A stretch of 8,144 nucleotides of DNA, from assembly GCA_900539645.1 (NCBI GenBank), contig UQCY01000083.1:1-8144 (forward strand). The letters run 5' to 3'. The translations under genes were made by a program, and so were the position numbers. Of this stretch, positions 1-7,080 are shown piece by piece. Position 1 is the stretch's first letter; every line of letters begins with the position of its first letter. The DNA comes from an uncultured Clostridium sp. GTDB taxonomy: Bacteria; Bacillota; Clostridia; Peptostreptococcales; Peptostreptococcaceae. Under the pieces are notes generated by a model. It did no database searches. It saw only the letters and a list, made by a program, of their open reading frames with translations, and was not told the DNA's origin.

Positions 1-19
1 ATAAATTTTAAGAAGAGTT

Positions 20-50
20 TTGCTTAATCATCAAATAGGGTTTTTGTAAT
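20..50 (+). promoter_or_regulatory. Possible weak promoter of the POT-family transporter gene
   Basis: A TTGCTT at 20-25 and a TGTAAT at 45-50 (one mismatch to the -10 consensus) are 19 bases apart, about 40 bases before the start codon. The spacing is long and the -35 poor. The true promoter could also lie outside the window. Confidence 0.25.
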
Positions 51-89
51 CGAAATAAAAAGAAAATTTGGAAAATGTGAGGGGTTAAT

Positions 90-1490
90 ATGGAAAATGC
101 AGGAAAACAGAAACATCCAAAAGGATTGTGGTTAGTAAATACAGCAATGACATTGCAGGGATATTGTGGATACGCATTTGGATCTATATTCATACTATTT
201 TTAACTGCGGATGTATCACAAAATGGGCTTGGTCTTAGTGTTGCTAAGGCATCATCTATGATAGCTATATACAGTTCTATTTGTTATTTAAGTTCAATAG
301 TTGGTGGTTGGATAACAGACAACTATCTAGGAATTCAAAAATCTTTGATATTAGCATGTTTTGTAAATGCAATAGGTGATATTGCCTTATTCGTGGTTAA
401 ACCATCTGTACCTAATTTATGGGGATGTTTTTCAATACTTGTTATATCAAGTGCGTTCTTTAAAAGTCAGATAAGTCAGCTAGTAGGTTCGTTATATGAT
501 AAAGACGACTTAACAAGAAAAGATGCGGCTTATGCGTTATTCTATAGTGCTATTAATATCGGAGCATTCTTTGGACCAATAATGGCTGGTCTTATAACTG
601 ATAAATGGTGTGCTGAAATATCAGCATCAGGACAGATATTATCTTATGGATATAGATATATATTCCTTATAAATGCGGTTGTAATAGGAATTGTAGGGTT
701 AATAGTTTTATTCGGTTCTCCTAAATTATTAGGAGATGTTGGAAAATATCCTGTAAATGATAGAAGAAAAAAAGCTAAAGAGAAAAAATCAGAAAAATTA
801 GCTCATCAGCCATTAACAAAATTAGAAAAAAACAGAATATTTGCTATGGCTATATTATTTGTATTTGTTGTTTTATTCTGGGCTGCATGGTTCCAAACTC
901 AGATGTCATTCTCTATACTTATGAAGGATTTAGTTAATAGAACAGTTGGTGGATTTACAATACCTGTTCCTTGGTTTGTAGCATACAACTCTATCCTTTG
1001 TGTAGTATTCGGTCCTATAATGGCAAAACTTTGGATAAAATTAGGAAATAGAAAACAGGGAGACCTTTCTATACCTACAAAAATGGCTTTAGGTATGATA
1101 TTAACAGCATCTGCATTTATACTATTAATAGTAGGATTAAAAACTCTTAATGGTGTATTTGATGGAAGTGCTAAAATGAATATAGTATTCGTATTAATAG
1201 CTTATATAGCACTTACAGTTGGAGAACTTTGTATATCTCCAATAGGTATGGCTATGTTTAATAAATTAGCTCCTGTAAGATACGGATCACTTGCAATGGG
1301 TGCTTGGTATTTAAGCAACTGCTTTGCAAACTTAATATCTGGTAAAATAGCAGGTCTTACTGAAAGTATGGGATATATTCAGATATTTGCAACAATATCA
1401 ATAGTATTAATAGTATTCGCTTTAATGTTATTCGTATTAAGAAAAGGTATTGTTAAATTAATGGCTCTTGATGAAATAGGAGAAGCCTAA
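90..1490 (+). CDS. POT/PTR-family (proton-dependent oligopeptide) transporter, divergent 12-TM form
   Basis: This 466-residue inner-membrane protein belongs to the POT/PTR branch of the major facilitator superfamily, whose members import di- and tripeptides with protons. Supporting motifs are HPKGL before helix 1, GGWITDNYLG (72-81) after helix 2, FFK (123-125) in helix 4, the PTR2 signature FYSAINIG (151-158) in helix 5, FWAAWFQ (263-269) in helix 7, and GELCISPIG with Glu379 in helix 10. About 12 helices can be counted. Two features are odd. The family's ExxERFxYY motif in helix 1 aligns without gaps to M20-T-L-Q-G-Y-C-G-Y28, so both glutamates and the arginine are gone. Helices 6 and 7 are joined only by a Lys-rich loop instead of the extra HA/HB pair usual in bacterial POTs. 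The ATG has GAGGGG (79-84) five bases upstream. It is a single-gene unit. The family call is firm; substrate and proton coupling are inferred. Confidence 0.88.
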   Translation: MENAGKQKHPKGLWLVNTAMTLQGYCGYAFGSIFILFLTADVSQNGLGLSVAKASSMIAIYSSICYLSSIVGGWITDNYLGIQKSLILACFVNAIGDIALFVVKPSVPNLWGCFSILVISSAFFKSQISQLVGSLYDKDDLTRKDAAYALFYSAINIGAFFGPIMAGLITDKWCAEISASGQILSYGYRYIFLINAVVIGIVGLIVLFGSPKLLGDVGKYPVNDRRKKAKEKKSEKLAHQPLTKLEKNRIFAMAILFVFVVLFWAAWFQTQMSFSILMKDLVNRTVGGFTIPVPWFVAYNSILCVVFGPIMAKLWIKLGNRKQGDLSIPTKMALGMILTASAFILLIVGLKTLNGVFDGSAKMNIVFVLIAYIALTVGELCISPIGMAMFNKLAPVRYGSLAMGAWYLSNCFANLISGKIAGLTESMGYIQIFATISIVLIVFALMLFVLRKGIVKLMALDEIGEA

Positions 1491-1520
1491 AATATAAATA
1501 GTTTATATAAAGTTTATTAA

Positions 1521-1564
1521 TAGAAGGAATTACAGAATCAATGTGTAATTCCTTCTATTTTTTT
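1521..1564 (+). terminator. Rho-independent terminator after the transporter gene
   Basis: A perfect 14-bp stem (TAGAAGGAATTACA at 1521-1534 with its complement at 1544-1557) has a 9-base loop and is followed by seven T (1558-1564). It lies 30 bases after the stop codon and separates the transporter from the ABC operon. Confidence 0.93.
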
Positions 1565-1598
1565 GTAAAGTAACGTTGTATTATTTATATTTGCTTTA

Positions 1599-1607
1599 TG
1601 ATATAAT
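1599..1607 (+). promoter_or_regulatory. Extended -10 promoter of the ABC transporter operon
   Basis: TGATATAAT is a perfect TATAAT (1602-1607) with the TG extension one base upstream. The best -35 candidate, TTGTAT (1576-1581), sits 20 bases away, which is too far to be convincing; the extended -10 could compensate. It lies just after the terminator and 37 bases before the ATG at 1645, so an upstream start near 1576 would fall above the transcript start. Confidence 0.65.
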
Positions 1608-1630
1608 TATTTTAAAGGTAAATTTTATAA

Positions 1631-1637
1631 AAGAGGT
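1631..1637 (+). promoter_or_regulatory. Ribosome binding site that sets the ATPase start
   Basis: AAGAGGT is seven bases before the ATG at 1645. The open frame extends 23 codons further upstream, but that stretch contains the promoter and has no comparable site. Confidence 0.8.
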
Positions 1638-1644
1638 ATTAATT

Positions 1645-2349
1645 ATGAGTAAATATATAGAATTTAAAGATGTAAAAAAAATATATAAAATGGGTGAGGT
1701 AGAAATTGCCGCACTTAATGGTGTAAACTTCTCTGTTGATAAAGGAGAATGTGTTGTAATAGTTGGGGCAAGTGGTGCTGGTAAGAGTACAATTTTAAAT
1801 ATATTAGGTGGAATGGATACTGCAACATCAGGACAAATTATTGTAGACGGAAAAAGAATAGATAATTATAGCGATAGAGATCTTATAACTTATAGAAGAT
1901 ACGATATTGGATTTGTTTTCCAGTTCTATAATCTTGTTCAGAACCTTACAGCTAAAGAAAATGTAGAACTTGCAACTCAGATATGTGAAAATCCACTAGA
2001 TATAGACGATATAATGAAGGAAGTTGGTCTTGAAAATAGAAAAGACAATTTCCCAGCTCAGTTATCAGGAGGAGAACAACAAAGGGTTGCAATAGCTAGA
2101 GCACTTGCAAAAAATCCAAAGCTACTTCTTTGCGACGAGCCAACAGGAGCGCTAGACTACAACACTGGTAAGGCAATATTAAAGTTATTACAAAGAACTT
2201 GTAGGGAAATGGGTATGACAGTTATAATTATTACCCACAACTCGGCAATAACTCCTATGGGCGATAAAGTAATAAAAGTAAAAAATGGAATGATTGAAAG
2301 TATTACTGAAAATGAAAATCCTGTTCCAATAGAAAGGATTGAATGGTAA
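1645..2349 (+). CDS. ABC transporter ATP-binding protein, LolD/MacB type
   Basis: This 234-residue cytoplasmic ATPase powers the FtsX-like permease encoded next to it. All canonical nucleotide-binding elements are intact: Walker [10 protein letters not shown] (41-49), Q-loop Gln93 in FQFYNL, signature LSGGEQQ (140-146), Walker B LLLCDEP (160-166) with catalytic Glu165, D-loop GALD (168-171) and H-loop His198. The FVFQFYNL segment and the length are typical of the LolD/MacB/FtsE group (type VII ABC systems), which usually do mechanical work or efflux rather than classical uptake. The start at 1645 is chosen for its ribosome binding site and because the protein then begins MSKYIEF, as relatives do. 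The stop codon overlaps the permease start region, indicating translational coupling. Family and pairing are near certain. The substrate is unknown; no peptide-sensing two-component system of the BceRS kind is adjacent. Confidence 0.95.
   Translation: MSKYIEFKDVKKIYKMGEVEIAALNGVNFSVDKGECVVIVGASGAGKSTILNILGGMDTATSGQIIVDGKRIDNYSDRDLITYRRYDIGFVFQFYNLVQNLTAKENVELATQICENPLDIDDIMKEVGLENRKDNFPAQLSGGEQQRVAIARALAKNPKLLLCDEPTGALDYNTGKAILKLLQRTCREMGMTVIIITHNSAITPMGDKVIKVKNGMIESITENENPVPIERIEW
2333..2338 (+). promoter_or_regulatory. Ribosome binding site of the permease gene, inside the ATPase gene
   Basis: AAAGGA ends 4 bases before the ATG at 2343 and 10 bases before the ATG at 2349. The second fits normal spacing better and makes a TAATG stop-start overlap with the ATPase gene. 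The two choices differ by only two residues. Confidence 0.55.
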
Positions 2350-5300
2350 TGAAAAAGGCACTTAATAAAGATATATTAAGGGATATTTTAAAATCCAAAG
2401 GAAGATATTTCTCAATAATGCTTATTGTTGCCTTAGGAGTTGCATTCTTTTCAGGAATAAAAGTATCTCCTATGGTAATGAGAAATACAGTTGATAATTA
2501 TTATGATGATTATAACTTCATGGATGTAGAGGTAATATCTACGCTTGGTTTAACTGATGACGATGTAGATGCTATTAAGAAGCTAGATAGCGTAGAAGGA
2601 GTATTTCCAACTTATTCTATGGACGTTATAACCAATGTAAAAGACCAAGATAGAGTATTAAAAGTTCATGCTCTTCCTACAGAAAATTTATCTAAAGACA
2701 ACAAGGATTACATAAATAGAGTGAAATTGATAAAAGGTAGACTTCCTAAAAATTCTGGTGAGTGTGTCGTACTAAAGCCAAAATACGACCATCTTAACCT
2801 AAAGATAGGAAGAAATCTAAAAATAAAATCTGGTACTGAGGATAAATTAAGTGAAAATCTAAAGACAGATAGCTATAAAATAGTAGGATTAGTAGAAACT
2901 CCATACTACTTATCATACGAATTTGGAAACTCTTCAATAGGATCAGGAAGTGTGGACGGAATAATGATTGTTCCTCAAGATGATTTTAAAACTGAGGCTT
3001 ATACAGAGATGTATATAACAGCAAAAGGAGCAAAGGAGCAAACATCATTCTATCAGGAATATAAAGATACTGTTAAAAAGACAGAAGACCAGATAGATAA
3101 AATAACAGATGAAAGAATTGATCATAGATACAATGAGGTTGTTGGAGAAGCTACAGATGAGCTAAATAAAGCAAAAAAAGAATATAACGACAAGAAAAAA
3201 GAAACAGAAGATAAAATAAATAAGGCTGAAAAAGAATTAAAAGACGGTAAGCAGAAAATAAAAGACGGAAAACAAGAATTAAAAACTAAAAAAGCAGAAA
3301 CAAAAAAACAGATAAAAGACGGATTTAAACAATTAGACTCTGCAGAAGCTCAATTAAAGAGTGGAAGAAAGCAGTATGAAGCCGCAAAAAAAGAATTTGA
3401 ATCTCAAAAACAGCGGGCAAATTCTCAAATAAGCAGTGCCGAAAGTCAGCTCGCACCTCTAAAAAGCAATATAGATTCTTTAAAATCTAATATATCAGGA
3501 TTAGAATCACAGCTTTCAAATCCAAATATATCAGAGGAAGAAAAAGCTTCACTTACACGGACAATATCAGCATATAAAGAAAAGCTTTCAGCCCTTGAAG
3601 GCCAGTATAATGAGGGATATGCTAAGATTCAAAGCATAAAAAATCAGATAAAATCTGGAGAAAGAAAATTAGCTCGGACAAAATCTGAATTAGATAGAAA
3701 TCAAAGAAAAATAAAAACTGAAAGATCTAAACTTTACACTATGGAAGAAAAAGCTGAAAAAGAATTCAAAAAAGCTGAAGAAGAACTAGTGAAAAATGAG
3801 AAAAAACTAGTTGATAGTGAAAAGGAACTTGAAAAAGCAAAAAAAGAAGCTAAAGACGAGTTTAAAAAGGCAGAAAAAGATTTAAAAGAAGCAGAAGATG
3901 AGATAAAGAAAATTGAAAAGCCGGAATGGTATGTACTAAACAGAGATAAACAGTACTCTGCGGCTGAATACGGTGGATGTGCGGATAGTATAGATGCATT
4001 AGCTGGAATATTCCCAGTATTCTTTGTACTAGTTGCAGCACTTGTAGCACTTACTACAATGACTAGAATGGTAGATGAACAGAGAATAAACATAGGAACA
4101 CTAAAAGGACTTGGATACACTCCAGGAATGATAGCTAAGAAATACATAGTATATGCTATGTCTGCAAGTGCAATAGGTTCTATAATTGGACTAGTAGTTG
4201 GATATACACTATTCCCTACAATAATATACAATGCATATGCTATTATGTACACAGTGCCAAAGGTCGAGCTTAGAACAGATTTCTTTATAACAGTACTATC
4301 AATAGCTACATCAATATTTGTAACTACATTTGCAGCATTTGCAGCTTGTAGAAGAGAATTAATAGAAGCTCCAGCTATACTTATGCGACCTAAAGCACCA
4401 AAGAACGGTAAGAGAATACTTTTAGAAAGAATAGGATTTATCTGGAATAAGATAGGATTTATTTGGAAAGTAACTCTTAGAAATATATTCAGATATAAGA
4501 AGAGATTCCTTATGACTGTATTAGGTATATCTGGTTGTACAGCGCTTATCCTTACTGGATTTGGTATAAGAGATTCAATTCAGATGATAGTAGATGTACA
4601 GTTTGGAGAATTAAATAAATACAGTATGACTGCTAGTTATGACTCAGATGAAAAAACAGAGGACGTAGAATATTTAAAATCACTTATTTCAAATGAAAAA
4701 GGTGTCAAAGAAATAGGAATGTTCCACAATCAGAACGCAAAGGTAATGATAAACAATAAAGAAAAAGAAGTAACGGTTGTAATACCAGAAAATAAAAACA
4801 CATTTAAAAACTTTATAGATTTAAGAGATAGAAAATCTCATACACCTATAAAACTAGACAACAAAGGAATTGTTATCTCAGAAAAAGCAGCTAGAAACTT
4901 AGATGCGAAGGTAGGAGATAAAGTTAAAATCTTAAATGAAAATGATGTAAGTGCTGATGCGGTAATTTCTGGAATTACGGAAAACTATGTAAATCACTAT
5001 ATCTATATGACTAACGATTACTATAAAGCATTATTTAATAGAAATGCAGATAGCAATAGAGTTTATGGAGTACTTGATGATAGTGTGACTCTAGCTCAAG
5101 AAGACAAGATGGCAAGCAAAATAATAGACTCTACTTGTGCTAATGGAACAGTATTTACTACTGGTATTAAAGATGGATTCTCAGATACTATAAAATCTCT
5201 AAACTATGTAGTATTACTTATGATAGTATCTGCAGGAGCTTTGGCGTTTGTAGTGCTTTACAATTTAAGTAATGTAAATATTTCAGAAAGAATAAGAGAA

Positions 5301-5600
5301 ATAGCTACTATAAAAGTACTTGGATTCTACGACAAAGAGGTATCTGCGTATATCTATAGAGAAAATGTAATACTTACATTGATCGGTGCTGTTGTAGGAC
5401 TTGGACTAGGGGTAATACTTCATCAGTTTATAATGGTAACAGTAGAAGTTGAAAATATGATGTTTGGACGACTTATAAATCCACTTAGCTATGCAGCAGC
5501 GTTTGTACTTACTATAGTTATGGGAACAATAGTAAACCTTGTAATGAATAAAAAACTAAAGAAGGTTGAAATGGTTGAATCTCTAAAATCAGTAGATTAA
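2349..5600 (+). CDS. FtsX-like ABC permease with a long extracellular coiled-coil hairpin
   Basis: This 1083-residue membrane subunit pairs with the ATPase upstream. Order: helix 1 (about 20-38); a MacB-like outer domain to about 245; a Lys/Glu-rich coiled coil (about 250-520) broken near 390 by NPNISEEEK, suggesting two antiparallel arms; the motif PEWYVLNR near 523-530; helices 2-4 (about 551-571, 598-625, 644-666); helix 5 (about 717-740); a second outer domain (about 743-950); and helices 6-8 (about 951-973, 1007-1030, 1046-1065). The 1+3+1+3 layout is that of a duplicated FtsX permease. TMTRMVDEQR-GTLKGLGY after helix 2 and ISERIREIATIKVLGF after helix 6 are the matching cytoplasmic coupling segments of each half. 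The first arm has heptads of the form I/L-K-D-G (KDGKQKI, KDGKQEL, KDGFKQL). Such coils are known in clostridial relatives; their role is unsettled, and efflux, lipid or protein extraction, or signalling are possible. The start is 2349 (MKKAL, as in relatives); 2343 is possible. Confidence 0.92.
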   Translation: MKKALNKDILRDILKSKGRYFSIMLIVALGVAFFSGIKVSPMVMRNTVDNYYDDYNFMDVEVISTLGLTDDDVDAIKKLDSVEGVFPTYSMDVITNVKDQDRVLKVHALPTENLSKDNKDYINRVKLIKGRLPKNSGECVVLKPKYDHLNLKIGRNLKIKSGTEDKLSENLKTDSYKIVGLVETPYYLSYEFGNSSIGSGSVDGIMIVPQDDFKTEAYTEMYITAKGAKEQTSFYQEYKDTVKKTEDQIDKITDERIDHRYNEVVGEATDELNKAKKEYNDKKKETEDKINKAEKELKDGKQKIKDGKQELKTKKAETKKQIKDGFKQLDSAEAQLKSGRKQYEAAKKEFESQKQRANSQISSAESQLAPLKSNIDSLKSNISGLESQLSNPNISEEEKASLTRTISAYKEKLSALEGQYNEGYAKIQSIKNQIKSGERKLARTKSELDRNQRKIKTERSKLYTMEEKAEKEFKKAEEELVKNEKKLVDSEKELEKAKKEAKDEFKKAEKDLKEAEDEIKKIEKPEWYVLNRDKQYSAAEYGGCADSIDALAGIFPVFFVLVAALVALTTMTRMVDEQRINIGTLKGLGYTPGMIAKKYIVYAMSASAIGSIIGLVVGYTLFPTIIYNAYAIMYTVPKVELRTDFFITVLSIATSIFVTTFAAFAACRRELIEAPAILMRPKAPKNGKRILLERIGFIWNKIGFIWKVTLRNIFRYKKRFLMTVLGISGCTALILTGFGIRDSIQMIVDVQFGELNKYSMTASYDSDEKTEDVEYLKSLISNEKGVKEIGMFHNQNAKVMINNKEKEVTVVIPENKNTFKNFIDLRDRKSHTPIKLDNKGIVISEKAARNLDAKVGDKVKILNENDVSADAVISGITENYVNHYIYMTNDYYKALFNRNADSNRVYGVLDDSVTLAQEDKMASKIIDSTCANGTVFTTGIKDGFSDTIKSLNYVVLLMIVSAGALAFVVLYNLSNVNISERIREIATIKVLGFYDKEVSAYIYRENVILTLIGAVVGLGLGVILHQFIMVTVEVENMMFGRLINPLSYAAAFVLTIVMGTIVNLVMNKKLKKVEMVESLKSVD
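3097..3920 (+). other. Region encoding the coiled-coil hairpin of the FtsX-like permease
   Basis: About 270 codons rich in Lys, Glu, Gln, Ala and Ser run with heptad-like spacing of hydrophobic residues and no membrane segment. One helix-breaking point (NPN, near codon 390) splits it into two arms of about 135 residues, which as continuous helices would each be about 20 nm long. The Asp-Gly-containing heptads lie near codons 296-330. All three CGG arginine codons of the gene (3414, 3558, 3675) are inside this stretch; other arginines are almost all AGA. Confidence 0.8.
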
Positions 5601-5677
5601 TATATCCACAATAGAATAACTCTTAAAAAGATATAGACTATATAACGGATAAAAGATACAATATAATAAAAAGAATA

Positions 5678-5716
5678 ATAAAGTTGATTGTTTTTAGCAA
5701 TCAACTTTATCTTTTT
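5678..5716 (+). terminator. Hairpin after the ABC operon, probable terminator or attenuator
   Basis: A perfect 13-bp stem (5678-5690 with 5698-5710, left arm ATAAAGTTGATTG) has a 7-base loop and is followed by CTTTTT. AAAAAG at 5668-5673 could pair with that CTTTTT across a 4-base bulge, giving a longer stem. The hairpin is GC-poor and the T run is short, so termination may be partial. It lies 77 bases after the permease stop and 36 bases before the next start codon. Confidence 0.72.
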
Positions 5717-5739
5717 AAATTTAAAATAAAAATAAAAAC

Positions 5740-5746
5740 GAGGTGG
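5740..5746 (+). promoter_or_regulatory. Ribosome binding site that sets the start of the 116-residue protein
   Basis: GAGGTGG lies five bases before the ATG at 5752. A GTG inside this site (5743) is in frame and would lengthen the protein by three residues, but it would be part of its own ribosome binding site and is rejected. Confidence 0.82.
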
Positions 5747-5751
5747 TAAAA

Positions 5752-6102
5752 ATGCCAATAATAGACGAGGTTATAAATACTATAAAAAAACAGATCGCAA
5801 AGATGTTGCTTGGCAAAAAATACAGCGACTATGTAGATATGGATGTTGTATATGATCCGGATGAGGAAATATTCCTTATAACGTTAAAAAGACTGGTGTT
5901 TGAAAATAAAATAAACGAAGCTGAGGAGTTTCTTTTTGATAGGGCAGAAAACAACCCTACAGAAAATTTACAGTACATAGCTATTGAATTCTACACTATG
6001 GTTATGGAAAAATCTGATGAAGAACTAGCTGAGGCTGGTTTTGATAGAAGTGAGGTAACTACAGGTGTAATGGACTTCAGAGAAGTTATGGGGTTAGCCT
6101 AA
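5752..6102 (+). CDS. Small acidic helical protein of unknown function, possibly DUF6483
   Basis: This 116-residue protein has no signal peptide or membrane segment and should be cytoplasmic. The N-terminus is a basic amphipathic helix (about 3-24, IIDEVINTIKKQIAKMLLGKK) that could lie on the membrane face. The rest is acidic and predicted helical, with a helix-turn-helix look reminiscent of a TPR unit: NKINEAEEFLFDRAENNPTE followed by NLQYIAIEFYTMVMEK, then SDEELAEAGFDRSEV. From memory, the C-terminal pattern of a helix ending in an FY-type pair, then 'SDEEL...GF-R-E' resembles Firmicutes DUF6483 proteins, but I cannot confirm that here. No catalytic motif is visible and it has no cysteine or histidine. 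It ends 21 bases before the YihY-family gene and probably shares its transcript, so a role near that membrane protein is possible but unproven. No convincing promoter is visible between the hairpin at 5678-5716 and its start. Confidence 0.78.
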   Translation: MPIIDEVINTIKKQIAKMLLGKKYSDYVDMDVVYDPDEEIFLITLKRLVFENKINEAEEFLFDRAENNPTENLQYIAIEFYTMVMEKSDEELAEAGFDRSEVTTGVMDFREVMGLA

Positions 6103-6110
6103 AATTGAAT

Positions 6111-6117
6111 GGAGAGG
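6111..6117 (+). promoter_or_regulatory. Ribosome binding site that sets the YihY-family start
   Basis: GGAGAGG lies six bases before the ATG at 6124. An in-frame ATG at 6109 overlaps this site and has no such site of its own, so 6124 is preferred. Confidence 0.85.
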
Positions 6118-6123
6118 TTATCT

Positions 6124-6963
6124 ATGATAGATAGAAAAAAAATAAATCATCTATTTGCAAAGTTGAATTACAGCAGACTTAGCTCTAAGGCAGCAGAGGT
6201 AGCATTCTTCCTTACAATGTCAATATTTCCATTTTTAATGTTTACAGTTTCAACAGTTGCATATGTACCTGTACTACAGATAACAAAGTATGTAGATATG
6301 ATAGAGCAAGTTGTACCTGTAAAAGCAATAGGATTTGTGGATTTGGTTATAAAATCTGCTGTAGAAAAAAGGAATACACATTATATGATAGTCAGCTTTT
6401 GTTTGACTATGTGGACTTTTTCTAGAGCGGTTAAAGCACTTATAAAGGGAATGAACGCAGCATTCTATTCGCCTGAAACAAGATCATTCTTAAAAGTAAT
6501 GATGATATCGATGATATTTACACTAATGCTTTTAGTACTTATATTTACATCTATGATTTTGTTGGTATATGGTGAGAAAATAGGTGTTGTTATATTTAGT
6601 TACTTGGGGTTTGACAAGGTATTCTTCAATCTTTGGAACATAACCAGATATGCTGTTGGTACCGTTGCAACTATAATTGTGTTTACTTTATTATACAAAT
6701 ACACACCTAATATAAATCTATCAGCTAAAAGAGTAGCACCAGGGGCAATATTTGCAACTTTTGGATGGTTCTTAATGTCTTATTTATATTCATTCTATAC
6801 TAATAACTTTTCTAACTACAGCGCCATATATGGAAGCTTCCGGGAGATTATAGTGCTACTAACATGGCTTTATTTCAGTAGTTGGGTTATCGTTATTGGG
6901 TACGAAATAAATGCAAGACTATACAGAAGACGGAAAAGAAGACTTGAAATAACTTCTAAATAA
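6124..6963 (+). CDS. YihY/BrkB-family inner-membrane protein
   Basis: This 279-residue protein is a six-helix member of the YihY/virulence factor BrkB family (UPF0761), long mislabelled as ribonuclease BN. Recognisable blocks are SSKAAEVAFFLTMSIFPF (20-37), the equivalent of the family's AAALAYYxxLSLFPLL; MWTFSRAVKALIKGMN (96-111), the equivalent of the LWSASRAxxAL block; and a C-terminal block starting LLYKYTPN (ending at Asn196) and running through PGAIFATFGWFLMSYLYSFY, NYSAIYGSFREIIVLLTWLY and GYEINARL with Glu261. The C-terminus is a short basic tail (RRRKRR) consistent with a cytoplasmic end. The length is usual for the family. Biochemical function is not established; transport or lipid-related roles have been suggested for members. 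It follows the small acidic gene by 21 bases in one probable operon. A weak hairpin overlaps its stop codon. Confidence 0.93.
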   Translation: MIDRKKINHLFAKLNYSRLSSKAAEVAFFLTMSIFPFLMFTVSTVAYVPVLQITKYVDMIEQVVPVKAIGFVDLVIKSAVEKRNTHYMIVSFCLTMWTFSRAVKALIKGMNAAFYSPETRSFLKVMMISMIFTLMLLVLIFTSMILLVYGEKIGVVIFSYLGFDKVFFNLWNITRYAVGTVATIIVFTLLYKYTPNINLSAKRVAPGAIFATFGWFLMSYLYSFYTNNFSNYSAIYGSFREIIVLLTWLYFSSWVIVIGYEINARLYRRRKRRLEITSK

Positions 6964-6990
6964 GTGATTTCAATGCTTTGAACTTATTTT
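6958..6990 (+). terminator. Weak hairpin overlapping the YihY-family stop codon
   Basis: AAATAAG (6958-6964) pairs with CTTATTT (6983-6989). After a one-sided 4-base bulge, TTCAA (6969-6973) pairs with TTGAA (6978-6982) around a TGCT loop. It contains the TAA and is followed only by TTTTAG, so it would be at best a leaky terminator. Confidence 0.35.
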
Positions 6991-7007
6991 AGTATACATT
7001 TTATAAA
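6978..7007 (+). promoter_or_regulatory. Possible promoter inside the 390-base gap
   Basis: TTGAAC (6978-6983, four of six matches to the -35 consensus) and TATAAA (7002-7007, five of six to the -10) are 18 bases apart. AT-rich spacers often give such matches by chance. A transcript from here would run about 255 bases to the hairpin at 7238-7269. Confidence 0.35.
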
Positions 7008-7080
7008 TTCGATTTAAGTTAATATAAAGATAAAAGTCAGTATAACTAAACAAAGTGCAAAAAATAGCAATTGTTTATTA

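Noticed and set aside
8..193. Minus-strand open frame at the window start
   Set aside because: Short, overlaps the start of the transporter gene, and shows no recognisable domain.
1576..1644. Upstream start adding 23 residues to the ABC ATPase
   Set aside because: The added part contains the extended -10 promoter, lacks a good ribosome binding site, and is not part of the ABC fold. ATG 1645 has a clear AAGAGGT.
3734..4252. Long open frame on the minus strand opposite the permease gene (and a shorter one at 3862-4050)
   Set aside because: They mirror the Lys/Glu-rich coil and a membrane segment of a well-supported + strand gene. Their Ser/Phe-rich translation is what complementing AAA/GAA-rich codons produces.
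2349..5600. Bacitracin-type (BceAB) resistance module
   Set aside because: The permease has the 1+3+1+3 duplicated layout with two outer domains and a coil, not the 10-helix BceB layout, and no BceRS two-component genes are beside it.
6109..6123. ATG 6109 as the start of the YihY-family gene
   Set aside because: The GGAGAGG site lies inside these codons and serves ATG 6124.
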